A stretch of 64,000 bases of DNA from Flavobacterium sp. RSP15 (GTDB taxonomy: Bacteria; Bacteroidota; Bacteroidia; Flavobacteriales; Flavobacteriaceae), in NCBI RefSeq assembly GCF_003968755.1, contig NZ_RYDL01000002.1:62001-126000 (forward strand). Reading direction: 5' to 3'. How positions within the stretch are numbered: the first letter of the stretch is position 1; each line of letters begins with the position of its first letter. The position numbers were made by a program, and so were the translations under genes. Shown here in pieces: positions 44,817 to 52,178 of the stretch. The notes beneath the pieces are model-generated. The model ran no database searches. It saw only the letters and a list, made by a program, of their open reading frames with translations, and had not been told where the DNA came from.

Positions 44817-45815
44817 ATGAAAATAATTTCCATTCAAAACAATCTTGGAGTTCCTAAATACAAACAAATTATCATTACCGTTGAGAAGGGAATTGAAGAA
44901 GGAAAATTAGTAAAAGGAGATAAACTCCCCTCAATAAATAAAGTGTGCTTAGAGTTTTCATTGTCTCGAGATACGGTTCTTCTAGCCTACGACGAATTAA
45001 AAAAAAGAGGTATTATTTATGCCATTCCGGGCAAAGGCTATTATATAAAAAGTGTTGAAGTCACTATAAAACAACGGATTTTTTTACTTTTTGACGAATT
45101 GAATATTTTCAAAGAAGACCTGTATAATTCGTTTCTGGAAAACATTGGTACAAATGTTCAGGTAGACATTTTCTTTCATCATTTTAATGCTCCTGTTTTC
45201 CAGAAACTAATTAATGACAGTAATGGTAATTACACCAAATACATCATCATGCCGACCAATTTAACCCAGGCCGCCACCGTGATAAAAACCCTACCAGTTA
45301 ATGATGTATACATATTAGACCAGACCAATCCAGAACTAAAATCCTTTCCTGCCGTGTATCAAAATTTCGTAAAAGACATTTATGACGGCTTACTGAAAGG
45401 GAAATCCAGATTGAACAAATACAAAAAACTGATTATGATTTTCCCGGGATTTCGTGAACCGCTGGGCATGAAAATAGGTTTTGAAAATTTCTGCAGCGAC
45501 TTTGCTTTCGATTATGAAATCATCACTGAATTTAAGAATCGCGAAATTAATAAAGGCGAAGTGTACATCATCCCGAGTGACCGGGATTTAGTCAGCGTTA
45601 TAGAAAAAGCAAAAATGCAAAACCTACAATTGGGCAGTGATTACGGCATTATATCATACAACGAAACCCCGCTTAAAAAGGTAGTTGAAAACGGCATCAC
45701 TACAATTTCAACGAACTTTGAAGTCATGGGAAAGGTATTGGCACAGATGATTTTAAAAGGCAAAAAAGAACAAATCGAGAATAAGAGTGCTTTGAATGTC
45801 AGGAATTCATTGTAA
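44817..45815 (+). CDS. GntR-family regulator with sugar-binding-like C-terminal domain
   Basis: The 332-residue protein has an N-terminal winged helix of the GntR type (KQIIITVEKGIEEGKLVKGDKLPSINKVCLEFSLSRDTVLLAYDELKKRGIIYAIPGKGYYI). The roughly 240-residue C-terminal region resembles the periplasmic-binding fold of LacI-type sensors. It is divergent from galM-GH53 and is the likely regulator of galactan/galactose use. The effector is inferred to be galactose or a derivative. Confidence 0.9.
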   Translation: MKIISIQNNLGVPKYKQIIITVEKGIEEGKLVKGDKLPSINKVCLEFSLSRDTVLLAYDELKKRGIIYAIPGKGYYIKSVEVTIKQRIFLLFDELNIFKEDLYNSFLENIGTNVQVDIFFHHFNAPVFQKLINDSNGNYTKYIIMPTNLTQAATVIKTLPVNDVYILDQTNPELKSFPAVYQNFVKDIYDGLLKGKSRLNKYKKLIMIFPGFREPLGMKIGFENFCSDFAFDYEIITEFKNREINKGEVYIIPSDRDLVSVIEKAKMQNLQLGSDYGIISYNETPLKKVVENGITTISTNFEVMGKVLAQMILKGKKEQIENKSALNVRNSL

Positions 45816-45896
45816 TGAACTAAACTCTATAAACTCCTTTGAGATAATATGTTAAAAAAACAAAAAAGTAACCACAAAAGTAAATACATTTGTTGG

Positions 45897-46147
45897 ATGA
45901 TAAAAGTCCGCCAAACACAAATAATAAAAATAGGTAATTCTCACGGGATTAGAATTCCTGAAGACTTCCTAAATGCATTGGGCACCAAAGAAGTTGTCAT
46001 ACAACACTTTGATTATTATTTCCATAAAAACAACCATACCACCACGAAGCGAATGGAAGCATTCTCGCTAAAATGAAGATAGAACCCGAAACAACAACAA
46101 AACAGGACTTACCAACCACAACAAGTAAATTTGATGTCTATATTTAA
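45897..46147 (+). pseudogene. Frameshifted MazE/AbrB-type antitoxin
   Basis: The intact part MIKVRQTQIIKIGNSHGIRIPEDFLNALGTKEVVIQ is a SpoVT-AbrB swapped-hairpin domain as in MazE antitoxins. It then runs into an out-of-family tail and stops at 46076. The continuation in another frame (ANGSILAKMKIEPETTTKQD and then TTSKFDVYI, stop at 46147) resembles the normal MazE C-terminal toxin-binding tail. A MazF toxin gene is not found nearby. It is probably a decayed antitoxin. Confidence 0.55.
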
Positions 46148-46153
46148 TATTTG

Positions 46154-46177
46154 AAATATCACTAAAAGTGGGTATTG
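46154..46177 (+). promoter_or_regulatory. 24-bp AATATCACTaaaaGTGGGTA element, copy 1
   Basis: The core AATATCACTAAAAGTGGGTA, with one further A before and TTG after, lies 43 bp upstream of the frameshifted lipoprotein start. An identical 24-bp copy precedes the next gene (46891-46914), and a one-mismatch copy precedes the giant T9SS gene. The terminal TTG may serve as the -33 box, with TTTATTCG about 20 bp on. Confidence 0.65.
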
Positions 46178-46220
46178 TGACAATGATTTTAAATTGGTTT
46201 ATTCGTAATATTAAAAAAAA

Positions 46221-46822
46221 ATGAAAATGAAAAAAATATTATTATTTTTAGCTGTTGCTTTAATGTTTTCTTGTGGAAAAGTAATGAAGAACAAATGCTC
46301 TATGACTATAAGTCTAAATCTATAAAACAATTATTTAGCACAAGTTTAGAAGAGTTAGATTTTGAAATAAATTCAATTGAGAAAATTGGTGGAGTTAAGT
46401 CCTCCGATAGCATTAAAATTTTAAAAGATAAGCTTGTTCTAGCTTGGCTTGGAAAAGATGCTGTTTTGACAGAAAAAGACACATTAACTTTTAATTACGT
46501 GATAAAAGAACTTAATAAATTAACTAATACTTATCAAGAAATAATACTAGGTAATATTAGGAACGATGAGGAGTATAAAAACTATGAATATAAAGAAAAG
46601 CGAAATGAAAACATTAAAATTTCAGTATACGCCGGAGCTTGGAAAAGTAAATTTGATTTATATTCCAAAAATCCAGACTCTATAATAAGCACTAAATATA
46701 AGGTAAGTTATTCTTTAACAAATCCTTTACTAAAAATAAAACAAACACATGATGAAATCTATTTTACAAACGCAGATCAAACAAAGTTTATTTTCGATGA
46801 AAAAGTTGAAGTAGAAAAATAA
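46221..46822 (+). pseudogene. Frameshifted lipoprotein of unknown function
   Basis: The start at 46221 gives a clean lipoprotein signal peptide (MKMKKILLFLAVALMFSCG), but this frame hits a stop after 34 codons. The frame used from about 46276 onward (KSNEEQMLYDYKSKSIKQLF and on to 46822) is open for about 180 residues. One extra A in the GGAAAAG run near 46275-46280 would join them as SCGKSNEEQ. It is therefore a recent frameshift, programmed slip or sequence error. The body is charged, soluble and not recognised. Confidence 0.75.
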
Positions 46823-46890
46823 AACCCACACTAATATACGAAAGTCTTTATTATTATTATAACCGTTCAGAGATGAGTGATTTTTTTATT

Positions 46891-46914
46891 AAATATCACT
46901 AAAAGTGGGTATTG
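46891..46914 (+). promoter_or_regulatory. 24-bp AATATCACTaaaaGTGGGTA element, copy 2
   Basis: Identical over 24 bp to copy 1 and followed by similar downstream sequence (ATGATTATAAAAGGGTTTATTAG against ATGATTTTAAATTGGTTTATTCG, aligned with small gaps). It lies 53 bp upstream of the SHOCT-domain protein start. Confidence 0.65.
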
Positions 46915-46967
46915 CTGAAATGATTATAAAAGGGTTTATTAGCAGGAATATTTATTTAAAAAAAAGA

Positions 46968-47558
46968 ATGAAAAAAATTATTTTAGTATTCGCATTAGCA
47001 TTATCAACAATAGCATTTGCGCAAACAACATTGGTTGATAATCAAGTAAATTTTGAACAAGTTAAGGCTTTAAAAGAAAAGGCTGAAGCAAAAGTATTAA
47101 CTAAGGATGGAATTTCACAATATACTGCTTTAAATAGTGCAGTAATAAAAATTGGTGATAAATTCCGTATAAACAGACCTGAAGGTGGAGCTAAAACATT
47201 TGTTTCCATACAAAACAAGCCAACCGTAATGGATATGCTAGGGAATAGCGGATTTAATTCAACTGTTAATACCTCAATGAGTAATACCGAAATAACAATT
47301 AAAACGTTATTTATAGCTGGAACAAGAAAATTAGGATTTAAAACAATGGCTGAATTAGCAACATGTGGTACTTGCAATAATTTAATTGTTGATATTGAAT
47401 TAGCTATAGAAACAAAAGAAATTAGAACAAATGGAATGACTAAAGAAGAAGCTATCGCAAAATTAAAGGAAACAAAAGATTTATTTGATTTAGGAATAGT
47501 TAAACAAGAAGATTTTGATAAACTAAAAGCTGAACTTACACCAATAATAATTAAATAA
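46968..47558 (+). CDS. Secreted protein with C-terminal SHOCT-like domain
   Basis: The 196-residue protein begins at the ATG of 46968, which gives a signal peptide (KKIILVFALALSTIAFAQ). The frame extends upstream into the shared regulatory element, so the longer form is rejected. The middle region is not recognised. The end MTKEEAIAKLKETKDLFDLGIVKQEDFDKLKAEL matches the SHOCT oligomerisation motif. It is probably periplasmic; the function is unknown. Confidence 0.8.
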   Translation: MKKIILVFALALSTIAFAQTTLVDNQVNFEQVKALKEKAEAKVLTKDGISQYTALNSAVIKIGDKFRINRPEGGAKTFVSIQNKPTVMDMLGNSGFNSTVNTSMSNTEITIKTLFIAGTRKLGFKTMAELATCGTCNNLIVDIELAIETKEIRTNGMTKEEAIAKLKETKDLFDLGIVKQEDFDKLKAELTPIIIK

Positions 47559-47824
47559 AGACTGTGTTTTTTGATAAACCATAAGGAACATCTTTTTAAC
47601 AGATTACGAATGCGTTTAAATTAAAAAAGTTACAAAGGAGATAAATTGAAACAGGAATGTTTTAAAAGAATAAAACAAGAAAGGCGAACCATAACGGAAC
47701 GCCTTATTGGAATATCACGAAAGTTAATTTAAAAAAATAAAAAAATTAATAATCAGAATGACATTTTTAATTTAAATGACTTATTGTGTGTAGATTAGAT
47801 TTCTAAAACCAAACCAAAAATATT
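47559..47824. other. AT-rich spacer before the nuclease gene
   Basis: No ORF. It contains the upstream 25-bp direct repeat (47681-47705) and an AT-rich stretch that presumably holds the nuclease promoter. Confidence 0.4.
47681..47705. repeat. Direct repeat AAGGCGAACC..., upstream copy
   Basis: The 25-bp segment AA-GGCGAACCATAACGGAACGC-CTT is matched at 48866-48890 with one mismatch (ATAAC against ATTAC). Both copies can fold through AGGCG/CGCCT. The pair brackets the HsdR_N nuclease gene. Confidence 0.75.
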
Positions 47825-48841
47825 ATGGAAATAAACATACCTAAACAGTCAGTCAATCAATTAAAAAAATCATTGGATAATTTTAAACTTACTGATGCAA
47901 TTGAATTGAGTACAAATGAAGCACAAACACGTAAGTTTTTAATTGAACCTTTTTTTGAAATGTTGAACTATGTTTCAAATGATTTAATTCCTGAATACAA
48001 TGCTGATTTTGGGGAACGAATAAGTCAAAAAATTGATTATGCTATCATATTAAACAAAAAAGATACTATACTAATTGAAGCTAAAAAGCAAAATAGTAAA
48101 TTAACAGATAAGGAAGCTGGACAATTAAACGGATATTTTAATAATACTAAAAATTCTAAAATTGCAGTTTTAACAAATGGTATTGAATATAGATTTTATT
48201 CTGACGTTTTAGATCCTAACGTAATTGATGGTAAACCTTTTTTTATTTTTAATTTGAGTAAGTATGTAGATAAAGATTTAGACACACTTATAAAATTTGA
48301 CAAAAGATATATTTTAGTAAAAGAGATTATTCAAACTGCACAGGAATCTGTTTTTGTTGAAGATTTTGAAAGTGCATTGTTTAAGGAATTAACAGCACCA
48401 ACAAAAGACTTATTAAAAATAATACATAGGAATATGAATTTTAAAACTAAGTTTAATGAGGATACACAAGTTAAAATGATAAGCTTAATTAATTCTTCAT
48501 TGTTAAAATCGTTGTATGATAAAAAAGTTATTGCTGAAACAAATTCAAACTCTTTAGGTGTAGTAACTACTGAATTAGAAATTCAAGCATACCACACAAT
48601 AAGAACTTTGTTAATTCAAGACAAAAAAATTCCTAATGAAAGATTAGGTTACAAAGATTTCAAAAGCTTTCTCAATATTGGTATTGACGACAATTCTAAA
48701 AAAGTTATCTGTAAATTAGTTTTCAGTGATTCAAAAATGAAAATGATTATTGAAAACAATGAATATACTTTAGAACACATTGACGATGTTTTAAAGCACA
48801 AAAAGGAATTGATTAATAGAACACTTGCTTTAGTTGAATAA
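47825..48841 (+). CDS. HsdR N-terminal-type (PD-D/ExK) nuclease domain protein
   Basis: The 338-residue protein has a nuclease fold like the N-terminal domain of type I restriction subunit R: a proximal acidic residue, ISQKIDYAIILN with the catalytic Asp, and ILIEAKKQNSKLTDKEAGQLNGYF with the ExK pair. The helicase motor and partner hsdM/hsdS genes are missing. The C-terminal 130 residues are not recognised. Such stand-alone proteins occur in defence islands and phages. It lies between 25-bp direct repeats in an accessory region. Confidence 0.75.
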   Translation: MEINIPKQSVNQLKKSLDNFKLTDAIELSTNEAQTRKFLIEPFFEMLNYVSNDLIPEYNADFGERISQKIDYAIILNKKDTILIEAKKQNSKLTDKEAGQLNGYFNNTKNSKIAVLTNGIEYRFYSDVLDPNVIDGKPFFIFNLSKYVDKDLDTLIKFDKRYILVKEIIQTAQESVFVEDFESALFKELTAPTKDLLKIIHRNMNFKTKFNEDTQVKMISLINSSLLKSLYDKKVIAETNSNSLGVVTTELEIQAYHTIRTLLIQDKKIPNERLGYKDFKSFLNIGIDDNSKKVICKLVFSDSKMKMIIENNEYTLEHIDDVLKHKKELINRTLALVE

Positions 48842-48865
48842 TTAAAGATTTAGTAAAAGAGTTAA

Positions 48866-48897
48866 AAGGCGAACCATTACGGAACGCCTTTTTTTTT
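48866..48897 (+). terminator. Downstream direct repeat doubling as a terminator
   Basis: The downstream 25-bp copy (48866-48890) folds as AAGGCG...CGCCTT and is followed by a run of nine or more Ts in total, so it acts as the nuclease terminator. The upstream copy lacks the T-run. Confidence 0.75.
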
Positions 48898-49015
48898 GTT
48901 CAATAGCCAGATCGCCCGGATACATCTCTCTTTGATCGTGCGGAATTGAATTCCGTACCCGCAATCAATAGCAAACAAAGCAAAACTACACAGGAATTCG
49001 TTGTGACATAAAACC
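48898..49015. other. Spacer with CGGAATTGAATTCCG palindrome
   Basis: No gene. A palindromic CGGAATTGAATTCCG lies at 48941-48955 within GC-richer sequence (GCCCGGATACATCTC to GTACCCGC) unlike the AT-rich surroundings. It may be another dispersed repeat or a remnant of inserted DNA next to the tRNA. Confidence 0.35.
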
Positions 49016-49017
49016 AA

Positions 49018-49045
49018 AAAAACCGCTTCTTTCGAAGCGGTTTTT
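49018..49045 (-). terminator. Terminator of tRNA-Leu
   Basis: A perfect 12-bp stem AAAAACCGCTTC/GAAGCGGTTTTT around a TTTC loop directly follows the tRNA 3' end on the minus strand. The symmetrical A and T runs make it bidirectional. Confidence 0.9.
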
Positions 49046-49046
49046 G

Positions 49047-49126
49047 TACCCGGAGCCGGAGTCGAACCGGCACGGTTTCCCACAGGTGTTTGAGACCAGC
49101 GCGTCTACCAATTCCGCCATCCGGGC
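49047..49126 (-). tRNA. tRNA-Leu (anticodon CAA)
   Basis: On the minus strand the gene starts GCCCGGATGGCGGAATTGGT, with the Leu-type D-arm AATTGGTAGACGCG. The anticodon loop CTCAAAC gives CAA for UUG codons. A short variable arm follows, then the T-arm GCCGGTTCGACTCCGGC and the acceptor strand TCCGGGT plus A73. CCA is not encoded. The anticodon stem has one T-T mismatch. Confidence 0.95.
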
Positions 49127-49416
49127 TTAGCTAGACATGAAATAACAACAGTTATTTCAACGCAATAAAAGAGGTGGTTGTGTTTAAATCAACCATCAAT
49201 TCCTTTAACACGGTGCAAATGTAAAAAATAATATTAAATGTTCAACTAAAAATACTTAATTTTTTCCTTTCAGAGTTGAATAAATTTTATAAATTTGCAC
49301 CTCGTTAAAAACACAACACACAACTAACTACACCCGAGGCAAATACAAACATACGGCTTTATACAAATGACAAAGCCAACAGTATGGAGTGCAACGGAAT
49401 AAAAACAATAAATTAA
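49127..49416. other. Divergent spacer between tRNA-Leu and prs
   Basis: It holds the promoters for tRNA-Leu and prs. A TAAATTTG -7 box lies at 49290-49297. The long 110-bp leader of prs is A-rich with no recognised riboswitch. Confidence 0.5.
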
Positions 49417-50358
49417 ATGTCACACCTAGAACCAGAAGCTAAAATTTTTGCGTGTTCACAAAGTGTCTATCTAGCTGAAAAAATAGCAGAGCAATACGGA
49501 ATTCCTTTAGGGAAAATCACCATGTCAAAATACAGCGACGGTGAATTTCAGCCTTCTTATGAAGAGTCTATCAGAGGATTACGGGTTTTTATCGTTTGTT
49601 CTACTTTTCCTACGGCAGATAATTTGATGGAAATGTTACTGATGATTGATGCTGCAAAACGGGCTTCGGCGCGACACATAACAGCAGTGATTCCTTACTT
49701 TGGTTGGGCTAGACAAGATAGAAAAGACAAGCCAAGAGTTCCAATAGGAGCTAAACTAGTAGCTAATTTACTTGATGCAGCAGGCGCAACAAGAGTAATG
49801 ACCATGGATTTGCACGCAGATCAAATTCAAGGATTCTTTGAAAAACCAGTAGACCATCTTTTTGCATCGACAATATTCATGCCGTATGTTAAAAGTTTAG
49901 GTTTAGACAATCTGACTATCGCTTCTCCAGATATGGGTGGTTCTAAAAGAGCGTACGCCTACTCTAAATTCTTAGAATCGGATGTGGTGATTTGTTACAA
50001 ACAAAGAAAAGAAGCCAATATTATTGACACCATGGAATTGATTGGTGAAGTTAAAGGTAAAAATGTAATCTTAGTAGATGACATGATTGATACTGGAGGC
50101 ACTTTGGCGAAAGCCGCAGATTTAATGATCGAAAAAGGAGCGCTGAGCGTACGAGCAATTTGTACCCACGCGATTTTATCCGGGGATGCTTACGAAAAAA
50201 TAGAGAATTCTAAATTATTAGAATTAATTGTCACCGATTCTATTCCGTTAAAGAAAGAATCAAAAAAAATAAGAGTGTTGAGTTGTGCGCCTCTTTTTGC
50301 TGAAGTTATGCACATGGTGCACCACAACAATTCCATAAGTGGAAAATTTATAATGTAA
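49417..50358 (+). CDS. prs: Ribose-phosphate pyrophosphokinase
   Basis: The 313-residue enzyme makes PRPP from ribose-5-phosphate and ATP. RASARHITAVIPYFGWARQDRKDKPRVPIGAKLVANLLDAAGATRVMTMDLHADQIQGFF contains the ATP flap and the DLHADQ metal region. NVILVDDMIDTGGTLAKAA is the PRPP-binding loop. It is followed by rplY, the usual flavobacterial order. Confidence 0.97.
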   Translation: MSHLEPEAKIFACSQSVYLAEKIAEQYGIPLGKITMSKYSDGEFQPSYEESIRGLRVFIVCSTFPTADNLMEMLLMIDAAKRASARHITAVIPYFGWARQDRKDKPRVPIGAKLVANLLDAAGATRVMTMDLHADQIQGFFEKPVDHLFASTIFMPYVKSLGLDNLTIASPDMGGSKRAYAYSKFLESDVVICYKQRKEANIIDTMELIGEVKGKNVILVDDMIDTGGTLAKAADLMIEKGALSVRAICTHAILSGDAYEKIENSKLLELIVTDSIPLKKESKKIRVLSCAPLFAEVMHMVHHNNSISGKFIM

Positions 50359-50363
50359 TACAT

Positions 50364-50401
50364 TAGTCGTAAAGTCCAATGTCTTAAAGTTATAAAGTCA
50401 T
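50364..50401. repeat. GTCTTAAAGT repeat in the prs-rplY spacer
   Basis: AGTCGTAAAGTCCAATGTCT followed by TAAAGTTATAAAGTCATG is a degenerate member of the GTCTTAAAGTC family. It begins a few bases after the prs stop codon and is followed by a second short repetitive stretch (AGCCAAAAGCTAAAAGCC). Confidence 0.55.
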
Positions 50402-50464
50402 GCTGATAGCCAAAAGCTAAAAGCCAAACAAGTAATATTATTTAATAACTATATTTTTTTTACA

Positions 50465-51076
50465 ATGAAATCGATTACAATTAAAGGATCAGAAAGAGAA
50501 AGCGTGGGTAAAGTTGCGACTAAAGCCCTACGTAATGCTGGATTGGTTCCTTGCGTATTATACGGAGGAAATCAGGCAGTTCATTTCTCAGCAGAAGTTA
50601 TGGCTTTCAAAAACTTGGTTTACACCCCAAATGCTCACACAGTTGAGATCAATCTAGGTGAAGGAAAATCATTTAACGCTATTTTACAAGACATTCAGGT
50701 TCACCCGGTGTCTGACAAGATCTTACACATTGACTTCTTTCAATTATTTGATGACAAAGAAATCACTATGGAAGTTCCTGTAAAAATCATTGGTAACTCT
50801 AAAGGAGTTATGGCCGGTGGAGATTTACGTTTGAACACTCGTAAACTAAAAGTAAAAGCTTTACCAAAAAATCTTCCTGATTTTATTGAAGCTGACATTA
50901 CTGCCTTAGACATGGGTAACAAATTGTACGTTACTAAAGTAGCTTCTCCAGACTACAAAATCATGCACCCGGACAACACTGTAATCTGTCAAGTGAAAAT
51001 CTCTCGTGCCGCTATGAAAGCAGCTCAAGAGGCAGCAAAAGCAGCAAAAGCTCCCGTAAAAGGAAAGAAAAAATAA
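50465..51076 (+). CDS. rplY: 50S ribosomal protein L25 (general stress protein Ctc type)
   Basis: The 203-residue 5S-rRNA-binding bL25 is of the long, two-domain Ctc type. [34 protein letters not shown] is the L25 domain, and the beta-rich C-terminal domain ends in an Ala/Lys-rich tail. It is downstream of prs and ends at a strong terminator. Confidence 0.96.
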   Translation: MKSITIKGSERESVGKVATKALRNAGLVPCVLYGGNQAVHFSAEVMAFKNLVYTPNAHTVEINLGEGKSFNAILQDIQVHPVSDKILHIDFFQLFDDKEITMEVPVKIIGNSKGVMAGGDLRLNTRKLKVKALPKNLPDFIEADITALDMGNKLYVTKVASPDYKIMHPDNTVICQVKISRAAMKAAQEAAKAAKAPVKGKKK

Positions 51077-51096
51077 TATTTTTTCAATCATTCAAG

Positions 51097-51129
51097 AAAG
51101 CATCAGTTCAACAACTGGTGCTTTTTTTT
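51097..51129 (+). terminator. Terminator of prs-rplY
   Basis: The stem AAAGCATCAGTT/AACTGGTGCTTT (one G-T pair) with a CAAC loop is followed by a T-run, 21 bp after the rplY stop. Confidence 0.9.
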
Positions 51130-51223
51130 GCTTTTTATTTTTTCATTTAGAGCAACGAAAAACCTCATTATCCTATTTTAAATTATAAGGAGCACCACTA
51201 CCCATTTTCACAACAACGCTCCT

Positions 51224-51280
51224 CCTGCTGTCCGTTGTATCCACGCCAAAAAGCGTGGGATGCCACTCCCATCAGGGCTA
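51224..51280. repeat. Structured dispersed repeat with variable stem, copy 2
   Basis: The flanks CCTGCTGTCCGTTGTATC and GGATGCCACTCCCATCAGGG match copy 1 (27294-27361). The stem between is unrelated: ATCCACGC (51239-51246) pairs with GCGTGGGAT (51253-51261), again with one bulged G. An outer pair AGGAGC (51188-51193) and GCTCCT (51218-51223) forms a second hairpin just left of it. Confidence 0.7.
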
Positions 51281-51359
51281 TCCAGAACTATTTTGTTCCC
51301 AATACCGATTTTCTAAAAATCTAATAGTACACTATTCTAATTAAGTCTATTTTTGCAAT

Positions 51360-52034
51360 ATGATAAAATGGATTTCAAATTTATTCTCACCTACAAAAAC
51401 TGAGAATAATACAGATTGTAGGAAATCAGAGCCTCTCGAACACCAAAAAAATAATATAGAAAACGTGAGTAATAAATTTTTAATAGTAGGACTCGGCAAT
51501 ATTGGCGCCGAATATGTTAACACTCGCCACAACATTGGTTTTAAAATCGTGGATTTCCTCGCCCGGAAAGAAAGTGTTACTTTCGAAACCGTAAAACTGG
51601 GTACACTGGCCAAATACAAATTCAAAGGAAGAACTTTTGTGCTACTCAAACCCAACACCTACATGAATTTGAGCGGGAAAGCCGTGCAGTACTGGATGGA
51701 AAAAGAGAACATTCCACTTGAAAATATTCTGGTGATTACTGACGATTTGAATCTATCTTTTGGAGCCATTCGCATCCGACAAAAAGGAAGCGATGGCGGA
51801 CACAACGGACTCAAAAACATCAATCTGGTATTGAATACGCAAAATTACGCCCGATTCCGTTTTGGGATCAGTGACGAATTCAAAAAAGGAAAACAAGTTG
51901 ACTATGTCCTTGGCGACTGGGATGATACTGAAAAAATAGCGCTTCCGGAACGACTGGAATTAGCCTCCGAAATCATAAAATCCTTTGGAACTGCAGGACT
52001 GGAAATCACCATGACCACATTTAACGGGAAATAA
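51360..52034 (+). CDS. pth: Peptidyl-tRNA hydrolase with N-terminal extension
   Basis: The 224-residue enzyme recycles peptidyl-tRNA. The core starts at about residue 40 (FLIVGLGNIGAEYVNTRHNIGF, catalytic His57), followed by LKPNTYMNLSGKAV and ITDDLNLSFGAIRIRQKGSDGGHNGLKNI. The first 38 residues (IKWISNLFSPTKTENN onward) are an extension that flavobacterial homologues also have, so the ATG at 51360 is kept. Confidence 0.95.
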   Translation: MIKWISNLFSPTKTENNTDCRKSEPLEHQKNNIENVSNKFLIVGLGNIGAEYVNTRHNIGFKIVDFLARKESVTFETVKLGTLAKYKFKGRTFVLLKPNTYMNLSGKAVQYWMEKENIPLENILVITDDLNLSFGAIRIRQKGSDGGHNGLKNINLVLNTQNYARFRFGISDEFKKGKQVDYVLGDWDDTEKIALPERLELASEIIKSFGTAGLEITMTTFNGK

Positions 52035-52178
52035 AAAAAAGGGAATATACTTGTAGTATATGCCTGCGTGTTTTTTTTAATTTGTATTAGATAAAAATAA
52101 TAATTAATTTTAGAGCAAATTTTTAATACGCACTAAAAATCAATGCATTAAATTACCAGTTTCTAAACACCCCCTAAC

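Noticed and set aside
47825..48841. Complete type I restriction system
   Set aside because: Only the HsdR N-terminal-type nuclease domain is present; no helicase, hsdM or hsdS gene occurs in the window.
48877..49083. 68-codon minus-strand frame across the tRNA-Leu 3' end
   Set aside because: It is an accidental reading of the tRNA gene and its terminator.
45849..49126. Integrative element inserted at tRNA-Leu
   Set aside because: The accessory genes end at a tRNA, but no integrase is present and no copy of the tRNA 3' end was found at the other boundary.
49127..49416. Riboswitch in the long prs leader
   Set aside because: The leader is A-rich without conserved blocks of any purine, PRPP or ppGpp riboswitch I could recognise.
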